A stretch of DNA of 64,000 nt from Alteromonas ponticola (lineage in GTDB: Bacteria > Pseudomonadota > Gammaproteobacteria > Enterobacterales > Alteromonadaceae), in contig NZ_JAATNW010000001.1 of assembly GCF_012911815.1 (NCBI RefSeq), forward strand, positions 124,001-188,000, in the 5' to 3' direction. The notes below the pieces were generated by a model, which saw only the letters and a program-made list of their open reading frames with translations, had not been told where the DNA came from and did no database searches. Made by a program: the position numbers and the translations under genes. Positions within the stretch are counted from its first letter, which is position 1; the number at the start of each line of letters is the position of its first letter. Below are positions 1-7,547 of this stretch, piece by piece.

Positions 1-8
1 GCGCTACC

Positions 9-767
9 TTAATGAGGCTTCTTAATAAGCAAATGAATATACTTTCCAAACCATTTGAAAGGAGTTTGTTGGCAATAGTTGATTTCCAAATCAAGCAGCT
101 GTTTTAGTTGATGGTCATCTGCAGGCTTGCCTTTCATGTAATCGTGAAAACAGCGAACCCCGGTAACTTGCTCAACATACAGGCCTGAGTTTTCGACGTG
201 CTCAATCACTTGTTGAGGACGTAACGGGTTCTTAGGGTTGAGCCTGACTTGATTTCTCACCTTCATTCCTTGCGCAATATAATCAAAATTTCCATATAAC
301 GCATTGGTAAAAAGCGCGGCATCATGGTTAAAAAAGCTCAGGCTTAAAAAGCTTCCCGCTTTCATTTCGTTAAGAATAATGGACAACGTATCGAGAGGGG
401 TGTGTAACCACTCAAGCACCGCATGACAAATAATCATATCGAATTGATTAAAATCGGTCACAGCCTGCAATGTCTGATGGCGGAACGTCACATTCTCCAT
501 CTCGGCTAAATTTACCTTCGCATGCGCTAATATTTCCGCAGAGGCATCAGTGAACACAACGTTATGACCTGCTGATAGAAACGCTTTAGTCATCAAGCCG
601 GTGCCGCCCCCAATTTCTATCACGCGCATTGGCGTGGCGTGCAAGTGAGTGTCCAGGGCATGCAGCAATACTTTATGGCGTAGCTGCCCTTTTGTGGTCC
701 CGTAAATATTTGTCGCAAACTTCGATGCAAGACCATCAAAATGAATGTCAGATTCGTGTTTGTTCAT
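9..767 (-). CDS. cmoM: tRNA 5-carboxymethoxyuridine methyltransferase CmoM
   Basis: SAM-dependent methyltransferase that makes the methyl ester of 5-carboxymethoxyuridine at the wobble position of tRNA, the last step after CmoA and CmoB (formerly called SmtA). The N-terminal block IYGTTKGQLR (residues 21-30) is characteristic of this family; SAM motif I VIEIGGGTG lies at 49-57, CHAVLEW at 114-120, VRCFHDYMKG at 204-213, and the C-terminus carries KYIHLL as in E. coli. At 252 aa it has nearly the full E. coli length. Its ATG lies 2 nt after the ybgI stop, so the two genes are probably co-transcribed and translationally coupled. Function is assigned by clear family resemblance; nothing looks odd. 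Confidence 0.93.
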   Translation of the reverse strand: MNKHESDIHFDGLASKFATNIYGTTKGQLRHKVLLHALDTHLHATPMRVIEIGGGTGLMTKAFLSAGHNVVFTDASAEILAHAKVNLAEMENVTFRHQTLQAVTDFNQFDMIICHAVLEWLHTPLDTLSIILNEMKAGSFLSLSFFNHDAALFTNALYGNFDYIAQGMKVRNQVRLNPKNPLRPQQVIEHVENSGLYVEQVTGVRCFHDYMKGKPADDHQLKQLLDLEINYCQQTPFKWFGKYIHLLIKKPH

Positions 768-769
768 TG

Positions 770-1531
770 CTACGCCGGGTTATCCACATCAATAAATTTA
801 ACCTCCACATCCAGCGTTGAAGCCAGATATTCGCCCACTGCTTTTACCCCATAGCGCTCGGTAGCGTGGTGCCCTGCTGCAACATAATGAATACCAGACT
901 CCCGGGCAATATGTGTGGTCTGTTCGGATATTTCACCACTGATAAATGCATCTATACCCAACATTAAAGCCTGCTCAATAAAGCTCTGTCCGCCCCCTGT
1001 GCACCAAGCCACACGGCTAATCGGATCTGCTGTATCTCCCACTACCAGAGGTACTCTGCCTAATTTGCTGGAGATTAGTTGAATAAACGCTTCACGAGAC
1101 TTTGGTGTATTGTAATGTCCCTGAAACACAATACCTTCTGGCGAAAATGAAGGTGCAGCAAAGTAACCGTCCATTTGCAGCACTTTACCAAGTTGAGCGT
1201 TATTACCCAGCAGTGCATGAACATCGATGGGAAGGTGATAGGCAAACAAGTTAATATCATTTTTTATCAACGAAGCGATTCTCCGGTACTTAATGCCAGT
1301 GATCGACGGCGATTCACTCTTCCAGAAATAGCCATGATGCACCAGTATGGCATCAGCATTAGCTGCAATAGCTTCATCAATTAATGCCTGCGACGCTGTC
1401 ACCCCCGTCACAATCAACTTGATATCATCTTTGCCTTCAACCTGAAGCCCATTTGGACAGTAGTCATTCACTTTGTCAGGTTGCAATAAATCATGTAATT
1501 CTTGTAACAATAGCTGCCTGGTAATGCTCAC
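770..1531 (-). CDS. ybgI: Nif3-like dinuclear metal centre protein (YbgI family)
   Basis: Member of the Nif3/YbgI/DUF34 family, toroidal hexamers with a two-metal site; the exact reaction is unsettled (GTP cyclohydrolase I type 2 is the usual database name). Metal ligands visible are H65-H66 in LVHHGYFW, H99 and D103 in YHLPIDVH, and the C-terminal H221, H222 and E225 in AGHHATERYG. I place the start at GTG 1531 (253 aa): it is preceded by GGTGA at a good distance, and translation then begins MSITRQLLLQEL as in relatives. The open frame runs further upstream, but that extension is not family-like. It lies directly upstream of cmoM (2 nt gap) and diverges from the small basic protein at 1640. 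Confidence 0.88.
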   Translation of the reverse strand: MSITRQLLLQELHDLLQPDKVNDYCPNGLQVEGKDDIKLIVTGVTASQALIDEAIAANADAILVHHGYFWKSESPSITGIKYRRIASLIKNDINLFAYHLPIDVHALLGNNAQLGKVLQMDGYFAAPSFSPEGIVFQGHYNTPKSREAFIQLISSKLGRVPLVVGDTADPISRVAWCTGGGQSFIEQALMLGIDAFISGEISEQTTHIARESGIHYVAAGHHATERYGVKAVGEYLASTLDVEVKFIDVDNPA

Positions 1532-1639
1532 AATTTCACCTAAAATTAGACATATCGTTAAGAAAACGTTATAAAAACATAGTCTATACCAATTCGCATT
1601 GATTTTATCATTAACCGGAAACAAAGAGTCATAACAATA

Positions 1640-2005
1640 ATGAGTGATTTAGATAAAGATACAGTACTAGCTGATTTCACCAAAAACTTTAAAAATGCTG
1701 AAGGCAAAAAACCTGAAATAGAAGCCAAGGGTGGCTGGTACAGTGTTAATGGTGGAAAAAATTTGCGCCTGGCCCAACTTCAGGAGTGGTCTGAGGAACT
1801 CGCTGGCGGAAAGCGAGCTAAGGCGGATGATAAAAAAGAACCAACGAAAAAAGCTGAAGCAAAAGCTTCAAAGACTAAAAAAGCACCAGCTAAGAAATCC
1901 AGTGGAGCGAAAAAGTCTAAATCCAAGAAAGGGAGTTTCTCTGTCAAAGCGTTTTGGGCAGAAAAAACAGAACAGGAAAATCCTGGCTCACGACCACCTC
2001 GTTAA
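1640..2005 (+). CDS. Small protein with a histone-H1-like lysine/alanine tail
   Basis: Not recognised. The 121-aa product has an acidic-to-neutral N-terminal part (residues 1-55, with GGWYSVNGGKNLRLAQLQ looking like a folded segment). From about 56 to 105 it has a low-complexity Lys/Ala/Ser stretch (KKAEAKASKTKKAPAKK and similar) of the kind seen in bacterial histone-H1-like, nucleic-acid-binding tails. A short C-terminus ends PGSRPPR. ATG at 1640 follows a weak AAAGAG-type ribosome site and shares a 108-nt divergent promoter region with ybgI. DNA or RNA binding is inferred from charge only. The frame has a natural start and stop, and the overlapping frame (1731-2030) looks like its shadow. 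Confidence 0.65.
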   Translation: MSDLDKDTVLADFTKNFKNAEGKKPEIEAKGGWYSVNGGKNLRLAQLQEWSEELAGGKRAKADDKKEPTKKAEAKASKTKKAPAKKSSGAKKSKSKKGSFSVKAFWAEKTEQENPGSRPPR

Positions 2006-2045
2006 TTTCGTCTCTCACGGCCTTTTTTAAGGAAAAAGAAGGCTG

Positions 2046-2495
2046 CTAACCTTTAACCTTTCGTAACGTACTGTCTAGAAAGTTAGCAAAATTCTGTTTG
2101 TCTTTCTGACTCAACGCCGCCGGCCCTCCCGTTTGCACCCCACTGCTACGCATCGTATCCATAAAGTCCCTGATATTAAGCCGCTGTCTCACGTTCTGCT
2201 TATCTAACACATCCCCTCTAGGGGTGAGCACGAATGCATCTTTTTCAACAACTTCAGCAGCTAACGGGATGTCAGAAGTTATCACAAGATCACTCGCTTC
2301 AACACGACGAACAATTTCATTGTCAGCAACGTCAAAACCTTTTTCTACCTGCAGCAGGTTCACAAAACGATGTGCAGGCAGCCGAAAAGAATGATTTGCG
2401 ACGAAGGTAGTTTCAGTTTGTGTTCTCAGTGCTGCCTTAAATAATATTTCTTTAATCGCAACGGGGCATGCGTCTGCATCAACCCAAATCTTCAT
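2046..2495 (-). CDS. yaiI: UPF0178 family protein YaiI
   Basis: UPF0178/YaiI-YqxD family protein of 149 aa, the usual family length, with a PIN/NYN-like nuclease fold predicted in databases but no established substrate. The family opening [18 protein letters not shown] is intact, followed by VANHSFRLP, the acidic [11 protein letters not shown] and LTPRGDVLD. These acidic residues match a metal-binding nuclease-type site. The gene overlaps the end of tpm by 4 nt (ATGA), and is last in a tightly packed sohB-tetR-tpm-yaiI operon. Confidence 0.9.
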   Translation of the reverse strand: MKIWVDADACPVAIKEILFKAALRTQTETTFVANHSFRLPAHRFVNLLQVEKGFDVADNEIVRRVEASDLVITSDIPLAAEVVEKDAFVLTPRGDVLDKQNVRQRLNIRDFMDTMRSSGVQTGGPAALSQKDKQNFANFLDSTLRKVKG

Positions 2496-3136
2496 TGTCC
2501 TTCCCTTTTAGTTATCAACCAGGCGGTCGATTCTACAGTGCATTTACCTTTCAATTTTTCAGGTAAAATTGATGTTTCGAGTTTTGTTAAAGAGTATGCG
2601 TGCGAATAATAACGTTTAACATCGTCAGTGGTAATAGCAAATGGCGGCCCTTTCATCAATGAAACGTCATAGTTTAATGTGATTAGCAGTTGCGCCGCGT
2701 AATTTGAAATAGTTGGAAGATGAAAAGTGTAACGTGTTCGCAAATCTTCAGGTAGTGCAACTAATGAAGCGCGATCATAAACACAATCGACATCAAGTAA
2801 ATGGATTTGCTTCAGATCGAAAATGTCCCCCTCATAGATTGTGATACCAGGAGCAGAATAGGCGATAAACTTTCCCATCGTTTTGATATCAGGGGTACGT
2901 TGAAGTTGGCTGAACAGCGCATCGATGGCTTTACTACTTAACTCAACGCCTGTAACTTTATAACCATTGTCCAACAACCAGCCAATATCAAGGGTTTTTC
3001 CGCACAGCGGTACAAAAACGTGACCACCCATCGGGCATATCCGCTGAATATATTTTTTTAAGTACTGATTAACAGTGCTTTCGTGAAATCCAATGTCCTG
3101 ATTTTCCCAGCGTTCGAACCAAAACTGTTTTTCCAC
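2492..3136 (-). CDS. tpm: Thiopurine S-methyltransferase
   Basis: SAM-dependent thiopurine S-methyltransferase (TPMT family); bacterial members also methylate selenium and tellurium oxyanions, which is a family property rather than something shown here. The 214-aa protein starts [18 protein letters not shown], a typical TPMT opening, with the SAM-binding segment [13 protein letters not shown] at 43-55, the acidic VTGVELS that ends strand 2, and [14 protein letters not shown] around the motif following the active site. It sits 3 nt downstream of the TetR gene and overlaps yaiI by 4 nt, so it is part of the same transcript. Confidence 0.9.
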   Translation of the reverse strand: MEKQFWFERWENQDIGFHESTVNQYLKKYIQRICPMGGHVFVPLCGKTLDIGWLLDNGYKVTGVELSSKAIDALFSQLQRTPDIKTMGKFIAYSAPGITIYEGDIFDLKQIHLLDVDCVYDRASLVALPEDLRTRYTFHLPTISNYAAQLLITLNYDVSLMKGPPFAITTDDVKRYYSHAYSLTKLETSILPEKLKGKCTVESTAWLITKREGQ

Positions 3137-3139
3137 AAC

Positions 3140-3766
3140 TTAGTCTCTCCTGTTGGTACCACTTGCAATCCCACATGAAACGAACGGTATTAAATGTCGA
3201 ATGACATCCTCAATATTGACCTGTTGATGGAAGTCTGACTCTGCTATTTCTTTTAATGCCTGGCTGGAAGACATGGAAAAAACAAAACTACCTAACGCAA
3301 AGTGCAGACGCCAAAAAAGCTCTTCATCATCTACTTCAGGTAAACACGCTTTTATCTGCATTATCAGTTTCGAAATAGTCGAACCGTATTGCGTCATAAT
3401 GAATCTGCGTAGATGGCCTTGTGTCTCATTGTAGCCGCGACCTAAAAGCTTCACAAAAATTTCGGTGCCACCGGGGCGCATTTCATTTAACGACATGGTT
3501 GGCTCAACGAGCCGATCTAACACTGCATTAATCGATTCAATTTGAGGCGTTTTTAACGCTTTTTCGATCAGCGGCATCAACACGTCAAAGTAGCGTTGCA
3601 GTACCGCTTGAATCAAATTTTTTTTATTACCAAAATGATAATTAACTGAAGCAAGGTTAACTTCCGCTTTAGAAGTGATCTGACGCATGGACGTTTGCTG
3701 GAAACCCTGCTCGGCAAACAGTGTCTCTGCGGCATTCAATATGCGTACTTTGGTCTTAACGGCCAT
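3140..3766 (-). CDS. TetR-family regulator, PsrA-like
   Basis: TetR/AcrR repressor of 208 aa. The N-terminal helix-turn-helix runs roughly residues 8-50, ending in the recognition segment VNLASVNYHFGNKK (36-49). This segment closely resembles PsrA, the fatty-acid-responsive regulator of pseudomonads and Shewanella. The C-terminal ligand domain is helical and less conserved, so a fatty-acyl ligand is inference. The gene lies 9 nt after sohB and 3 nt before tpm in one operon. Two predicted lipid/acyl hydrolases with FadR-like sites lie just upstream on the same strand, which makes a role in lipid metabolism plausible but unproven. PsrA-type identity about 70 percent likely. Confidence 0.8.
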   Translation of the reverse strand: MAVKTKVRILNAAETLFAEQGFQQTSMRQITSKAEVNLASVNYHFGNKKNLIQAVLQRYFDVLMPLIEKALKTPQIESINAVLDRLVEPTMSLNEMRPGGTEIFVKLLGRGYNETQGHLRRFIMTQYGSTISKLIMQIKACLPEVDDEELFWRLHFALGSFVFSMSSSQALKEIAESDFHQQVNIEDVIRHLIPFVSCGIASGTNRRD

Positions 3767-3775
3767 AAGTTTATA

Positions 3776-4795
3776 TTAAAACCAGCTCTTAGCCTGACTC
3801 AGTGCACGCATGACGGACCGTTCTGCAGCGTGAGCAAATGACATTCCCAGTTTTTCTGCCATGTTTTTCTTTACTGTGTATTTTACGCTAAAAATTTCAC
3901 GCTTGGGGTAGTGAGATAAAATGTAATCATCAGACGTCATAATCTCATCAACCAAACCAAGTTCTTTGGCCTTCATTCCAGGCCAGAATTCGCCGGTTGC
4001 GACTTTATTGATATCCATCTGCGAACGTTGGCTTTGCACATACTCTTTAAATAAGTCATGAATTTCTTCAATTTCTTCACGAAATTTCGCTCTACCTGCA
4101 TCGGTATTTTCGCCAAAAATAGTCAGGGTTCGTTTGTACTCACCGGCAGTGTGCTGTTCAAATTCGATGTCATTCTTTTTAAGCAGCTTGTGAAAATTGG
4201 GCAGCTGAGCAAGCACACCAATTGAGCCGATATAAGCAAACCGTGATGCCAACAAATGGTCAGCGACACATGCCATCATATAGCCACCACTGGCAGCCAC
4301 CTTATCAACCGCAATCGTCAGCTTAAGGCCTTTATCCTTTAATCGCTGCAATTGTGATGCGGCCAAGCCATAGCCGTGCACCACGCCGCCACCACTCTCA
4401 AGGCGCACCAACACTTCATCCTCATCACTGGCAACACACAAGATGGCAGTCACCTCTTCGCGCAAGCGCTCTACTTCATGGGCATCCATAGAACCGTGAA
4501 AATCTATCACAAATAAACGCGATTTGTCTTTGGGCTCATCTTTCTTCGCTTTTTCTTCTTTTTTCTGCTCTTTCGCTAACTTTTTAAGCGTTGCTTTATC
4601 AAGCAATACCGTGCGCGCATACTGAGTGATATCTTTCAGTTGATTGGTAAGAGATAGAATTTCAAGCTGTCCTTTGCCCTGTTTTTGCTTGCTGGCTGCA
4701 CCAGCAATAGTTGCCACAACCACGATTAAGGCCACAACAAAGGTAACTGCTTTCGCTAAAAATAGCCCGTATTCGTACAAAAACTCCAAACTCAT
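3776..4795 (-). CDS. sohB: Inner-membrane S49 peptidase SohB
   Basis: SohB, a serine peptidase of family S49 (signal-peptide-peptidase A group) anchored in the inner membrane with its catalytic domain in the periplasm. Visible parts are a hydrophobic anchor at residues 12-34, a lysine-rich linker at 66-92, the catalytic serine S169 in VAASGGYMM and the general-base lysine K221 in AGEYKRTLT, giving the Ser/Lys dyad. Length 339 aa matches the E. coli protein (about 349). ATG at 4795 follows AAAGGAG at 4797-4803. An intrinsic terminator for the preceding acylase lies just upstream, so sohB probably has its own promoter or relies on readthrough; it heads sohB-tetR-tpm-yaiI. Confidence 0.93.
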   Translation of the reverse strand: MSLEFLYEYGLFLAKAVTFVVALIVVVATIAGAASKQKQGKGQLEILSLTNQLKDITQYARTVLLDKATLKKLAKEQKKEEKAKKDEPKDKSRLFVIDFHGSMDAHEVERLREEVTAILCVASDEDEVLVRLESGGGVVHGYGLAASQLQRLKDKGLKLTIAVDKVAASGGYMMACVADHLLASRFAYIGSIGVLAQLPNFHKLLKKNDIEFEQHTAGEYKRTLTIFGENTDAGRAKFREEIEEIHDLFKEYVQSQRSQMDINKVATGEFWPGMKAKELGLVDEIMTSDDYILSHYPKREIFSVKYTVKKNMAEKLGMSFAHAAERSVMRALSQAKSWF

Positions 4796-4812
4796 CTCCT
4801 TTAAAATAAAAC

Positions 4813-4835
4813 AAAAGGACCCTGGCGGTCCTTTT
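4813..4835 (-). terminator. Intrinsic terminator after the acylase gene
   Basis: On the minus strand AAAAGGACC pairs with GGTCCTTTT around a 5-nt loop and is followed by GTTTTATTTT. It lies 37 nt past the acylase stop and just before sohB. Confidence 0.85.
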
Positions 4836-4871
4836 GATCGTTAGTATATCAGCTAGTTTACCAGCGATAAC

Positions 4872-7406
4872 TTACTCTGACGACAGTGTTAACTGGTTAA
4901 TTTTATTTTCTTCTATTTCAGCTTCAGTAAATAAAATGGGTCTAAGCTGTGGCATTTCAGAGTACAACTCTGTTTGATCAAGGAAATGCTCACTACCGTA
5001 AACTCTGGATTGAGAATACGTCAAAATCCCCCTGCCCTGAGGCCCATTTTCGGTGAAGTTGATCACCACCATCCAGCTGCTGCCATAGTTGATATGATAT
5101 CCGGGCGCTTCCGCACTCATAATGGTATCACTATTTAAAGGCGCGTAGGTGTGGCGAGGCAATAAGGTCCCATTGTTTTCGGGCACGATATTGAAAACGT
5201 TAAACCCGCCCTCAATATTGTGTGCGCCTGCCCATGGCAATTTATTACCTGAGGGTGAGCCGTCAGGTAAACTTCTTTCGACAAACTGCACTTCGCCCAG
5301 GGTTGCATCAGGTGCAACACCTGCTGCATTCAATACCTGGACTGCCTGAGCGAATTGATTAAGCGTAGTTTCGTTTTGCAACAAGCCCGAAGGGGTTGTT
5401 ACAGGTTCGGCTGGATTAAAAGGCACTTCCCACTGTGGATCGTTGTCGAATTTAAATGCAAACTCCCTGAACACATGACCTGCAACACTGTTTCTATTCA
5501 TGGTTCCATCCCAGGTGGATAAGGCGGCGCAGGCTGCTGAAATATCGACCATCTCGCCTTCCACATCAACCGGAGTGGAACCCTGATTTTCGCATAACTG
5601 CAACACACTGCTTAAAACATCTTCAGCCAGATAACTTCGATTGCTTAGCAACAGGCTTTCAACTTCTTCAGGTGCGAACGTATTATCACTGCCCGCTCCT
5701 TCACGCAGAAACTTCTGCGCCATGCGTGAACGCAGGCTTTGTTGGTTACCCGTTTCACCATACAGAGGAGATACACCCTCTATCGGTGATTCCAAGTTAG
5801 TCAGCCAGAAGCTGTCATTAGAATTTTGAACGTAATCATTGCCTTCGTACTTAGGTGCATTTTCATAGGGAACGGGGCGTTCAAAATCGAATACCGACAG
5901 GTGACCAGGCAATACAGTAAAGCCGGCCGCGGCTTTCGCACCTACCAACAAGGGATTCGTGGTCATTTCTTCAATGGCCGTTTCGGTTAAAAATGGAACC
6001 GTTGAATCATCGATGTAAAACACTTCACCTTCTTTAGACGAAGCCATGGTGTTGTTAAATATGACACCATCGTAATCTTTAAATGCCTGTTTGAATTCCT
6101 CCATACTGGAAGCCATATTCATTGCTAGCCAATGGTCAACAACATCAAAGTTCGGAAGATTGGCATCTTTGATTGCATACGCATTTGTACCATCCCAGTC
6201 AAAGTTGCCAGGTACCTCAATCATCGGTCCGTAATTCGTGTAGTAAGCAGTTTTATTTAGCTTGAACGTAGAACCGGTTCCATCAGCGACTTCTATTTGC
6301 ATATCCTTTTCGAAGATGGTTACGGGTTGACCATCGACTGTATGCGTCAGGTTACTTTCATCACCTTCATCCAACGTGAGTTGATAAACCACAAAATGTT
6401 CGGCAGTAGAAAACGTGTGTGTCCACGCCACATCTTCATTAAACCCAATATTAACAGCACCGGGTAAGCCCATTAATGAACTGCCAGTAACATTTAAATG
6501 CTCGGGAATAATGGCATGAAACTGCCAAAAACGAAGATTGCCGGTATGTGGGAAATGCGGGTTCGCTAACACCATCCCCATGCCATTGGTAGTTTTGTCG
6601 CTGCCTAATCCCCACCCGTTTGAACCCATATCCTGGGGATTCTTTTCTGGTAATGACACTTTAGGCGTTACGTTAAGCTTTGTAGTCGAATCAACTGCAT
6701 CTGGTGTAGGAAGGTAATCTTTACCTGGAGGAGCCGCAATGAACATGGTATCCAGAAAATTTGCAGCACCCGGAAGCAATGCAACACCTAACGAATAGGT
6801 GAGCAAATCCACACTATCTATTTCCTGAACCCAGGGTTGGCCAGCACACGCAGGATCCTGATCTTCTAACGGCGTATCCGCCAAATATTTGTTATATCCT
6901 TTAGTATAACCACTAAACATAGCTCGGCTGTTTGCCGAAAGCCGCGGCAAGTTTTCTTCTGCCAGCTCCCTGATCCCAAGCGTCAAAAAACCAAAGTCAT
7001 TGATAAGATGTTCAGAACCACCGCTACCCAAAACTAAGTCAGGTCCAAAATACTTAGCGCGTTCAGAATTATATTTAACAATCTGATCAGCTAATATGCA
7101 CAAGTTGTCTTTAGCGAACGCGTACCCCACTCCATACGCCATACTTTCGAGGTTATCTGCTTTTACATGGGGAACGCCATACGTCGTCCACCTAATGTCC
7201 GCTGTTAACACTCCATTTTCGTCAAAGGCGGGGATTTGGGCTTTTTCAGCAGGTGTTTCGGGCGCAACTGGAGGTGTTGGCTGGGCCACTTCATAATTAC
7301 GATCGTCACCACAACCACTTACTCCCAACACGGCTAAACATGCAGCAGCGATACAAGAATAAGACAGTTTTGTTCGAATGATCTTTTTTAGTTTTTTAGT
7401 TTTCAT
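4872..7406 (-). CDS. Penicillin-acylase-family N-terminal nucleophile hydrolase, lipoprotein
   Basis: Large Ntn-hydrolase precursor (844 aa) of the penicillin acylase/acyl-homoserine-lactone acylase family (S45), which cleaves amide-linked acyl groups after splitting itself. A lipoprotein signal ends at LGVSGC with C32 as the lipidated residue, so the enzyme is membrane-anchored, probably in the outer membrane. The alpha-chain region (about 60-245) is followed by the self-cleavage site G261-S262 in DMGSNGWGLGS, where S262 becomes the catalytic N-terminal serine of the beta chain. Substrate (quorum-sensing lactone, N-acyl amino acid or other lipo-amide) cannot be read from sequence. A FadR-like palindrome lies 43 nt upstream, favouring a long acyl chain. 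It has its own promoter region after the terminator of the lipase gene. Confidence 0.88.
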   Translation of the reverse strand: MKTKKLKKIIRTKLSYSCIAAACLAVLGVSGCGDDRNYEVAQPTPPVAPETPAEKAQIPAFDENGVLTADIRWTTYGVPHVKADNLESMAYGVGYAFAKDNLCILADQIVKYNSERAKYFGPDLVLGSGGSEHLINDFGFLTLGIRELAEENLPRLSANSRAMFSGYTKGYNKYLADTPLEDQDPACAGQPWVQEIDSVDLLTYSLGVALLPGAANFLDTMFIAAPPGKDYLPTPDAVDSTTKLNVTPKVSLPEKNPQDMGSNGWGLGSDKTTNGMGMVLANPHFPHTGNLRFWQFHAIIPEHLNVTGSSLMGLPGAVNIGFNEDVAWTHTFSTAEHFVVYQLTLDEGDESNLTHTVDGQPVTIFEKDMQIEVADGTGSTFKLNKTAYYTNYGPMIEVPGNFDWDGTNAYAIKDANLPNFDVVDHWLAMNMASSMEEFKQAFKDYDGVIFNNTMASSKEGEVFYIDDSTVPFLTETAIEEMTTNPLLVGAKAAAGFTVLPGHLSVFDFERPVPYENAPKYEGNDYVQNSNDSFWLTNLESPIEGVSPLYGETGNQQSLRSRMAQKFLREGAGSDNTFAPEEVESLLLSNRSYLAEDVLSSVLQLCENQGSTPVDVEGEMVDISAACAALSTWDGTMNRNSVAGHVFREFAFKFDNDPQWEVPFNPAEPVTTPSGLLQNETTLNQFAQAVQVLNAAGVAPDATLGEVQFVERSLPDGSPSGNKLPWAGAHNIEGGFNVFNIVPENNGTLLPRHTYAPLNSDTIMSAEAPGYHINYGSSWMVVINFTENGPQGRGILTYSQSRVYGSEHFLDQTELYSEMPQLRPILFTEAEIEENKINQLTLSSE

Positions 7407-7448
7407 TTGGACATCCTTGATGGGTAATAATGAGATCCTAGCATTACA

Positions 7449-7461
7449 CAGGTCTGACCTG
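7449..7461. promoter_or_regulatory. FadR-like operator before the acylase gene
   Basis: Perfect 6-1-6 inverted repeat CAGGTCTGACCTG whose core GGTCNGACC equals the core of the E. coli FadR consensus. On the minus strand it sits between a possible -35 (TTGTTA) and -10 (TAATGC), a repressor-like position, 43 nt before the ATG at 7406. The regulator is inferred. Confidence 0.55.
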
Positions 7462-7493
7462 GTAACAAGTCGTTAACAATTTCTTTGACTCAT

Positions 7494-7518
7494 AAAAAAA
7501 GCCAGCGAACTGGCTTTT
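7494..7518 (-). terminator. Intrinsic terminator after the VolA-like lipase gene
   Basis: Minus-strand hairpin AAAAGCCAG / CTGGC-T7 with a TTCG tetraloop followed by seven T residues, 30 nt past the lipase stop. It separates the lipase and acylase transcripts. Confidence 0.9.
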
Positions 7519-7547
7519 AGTATTAAGTGGACTGAAATGTTAGCTGA

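Noticed and set aside
2006..2045. Terminator after the basic-tail protein
   Set aside because: The possible GCC/GGC stem is short with T/A pairs and internal gaps; too weak to call.
4872..7406. Reading the acylase as a beta-lactam resistance enzyme
   Set aside because: The family name is historical; lipoprotein signal and FadR-like site point to acyl-amide metabolism, and nothing shows penicillin as substrate.
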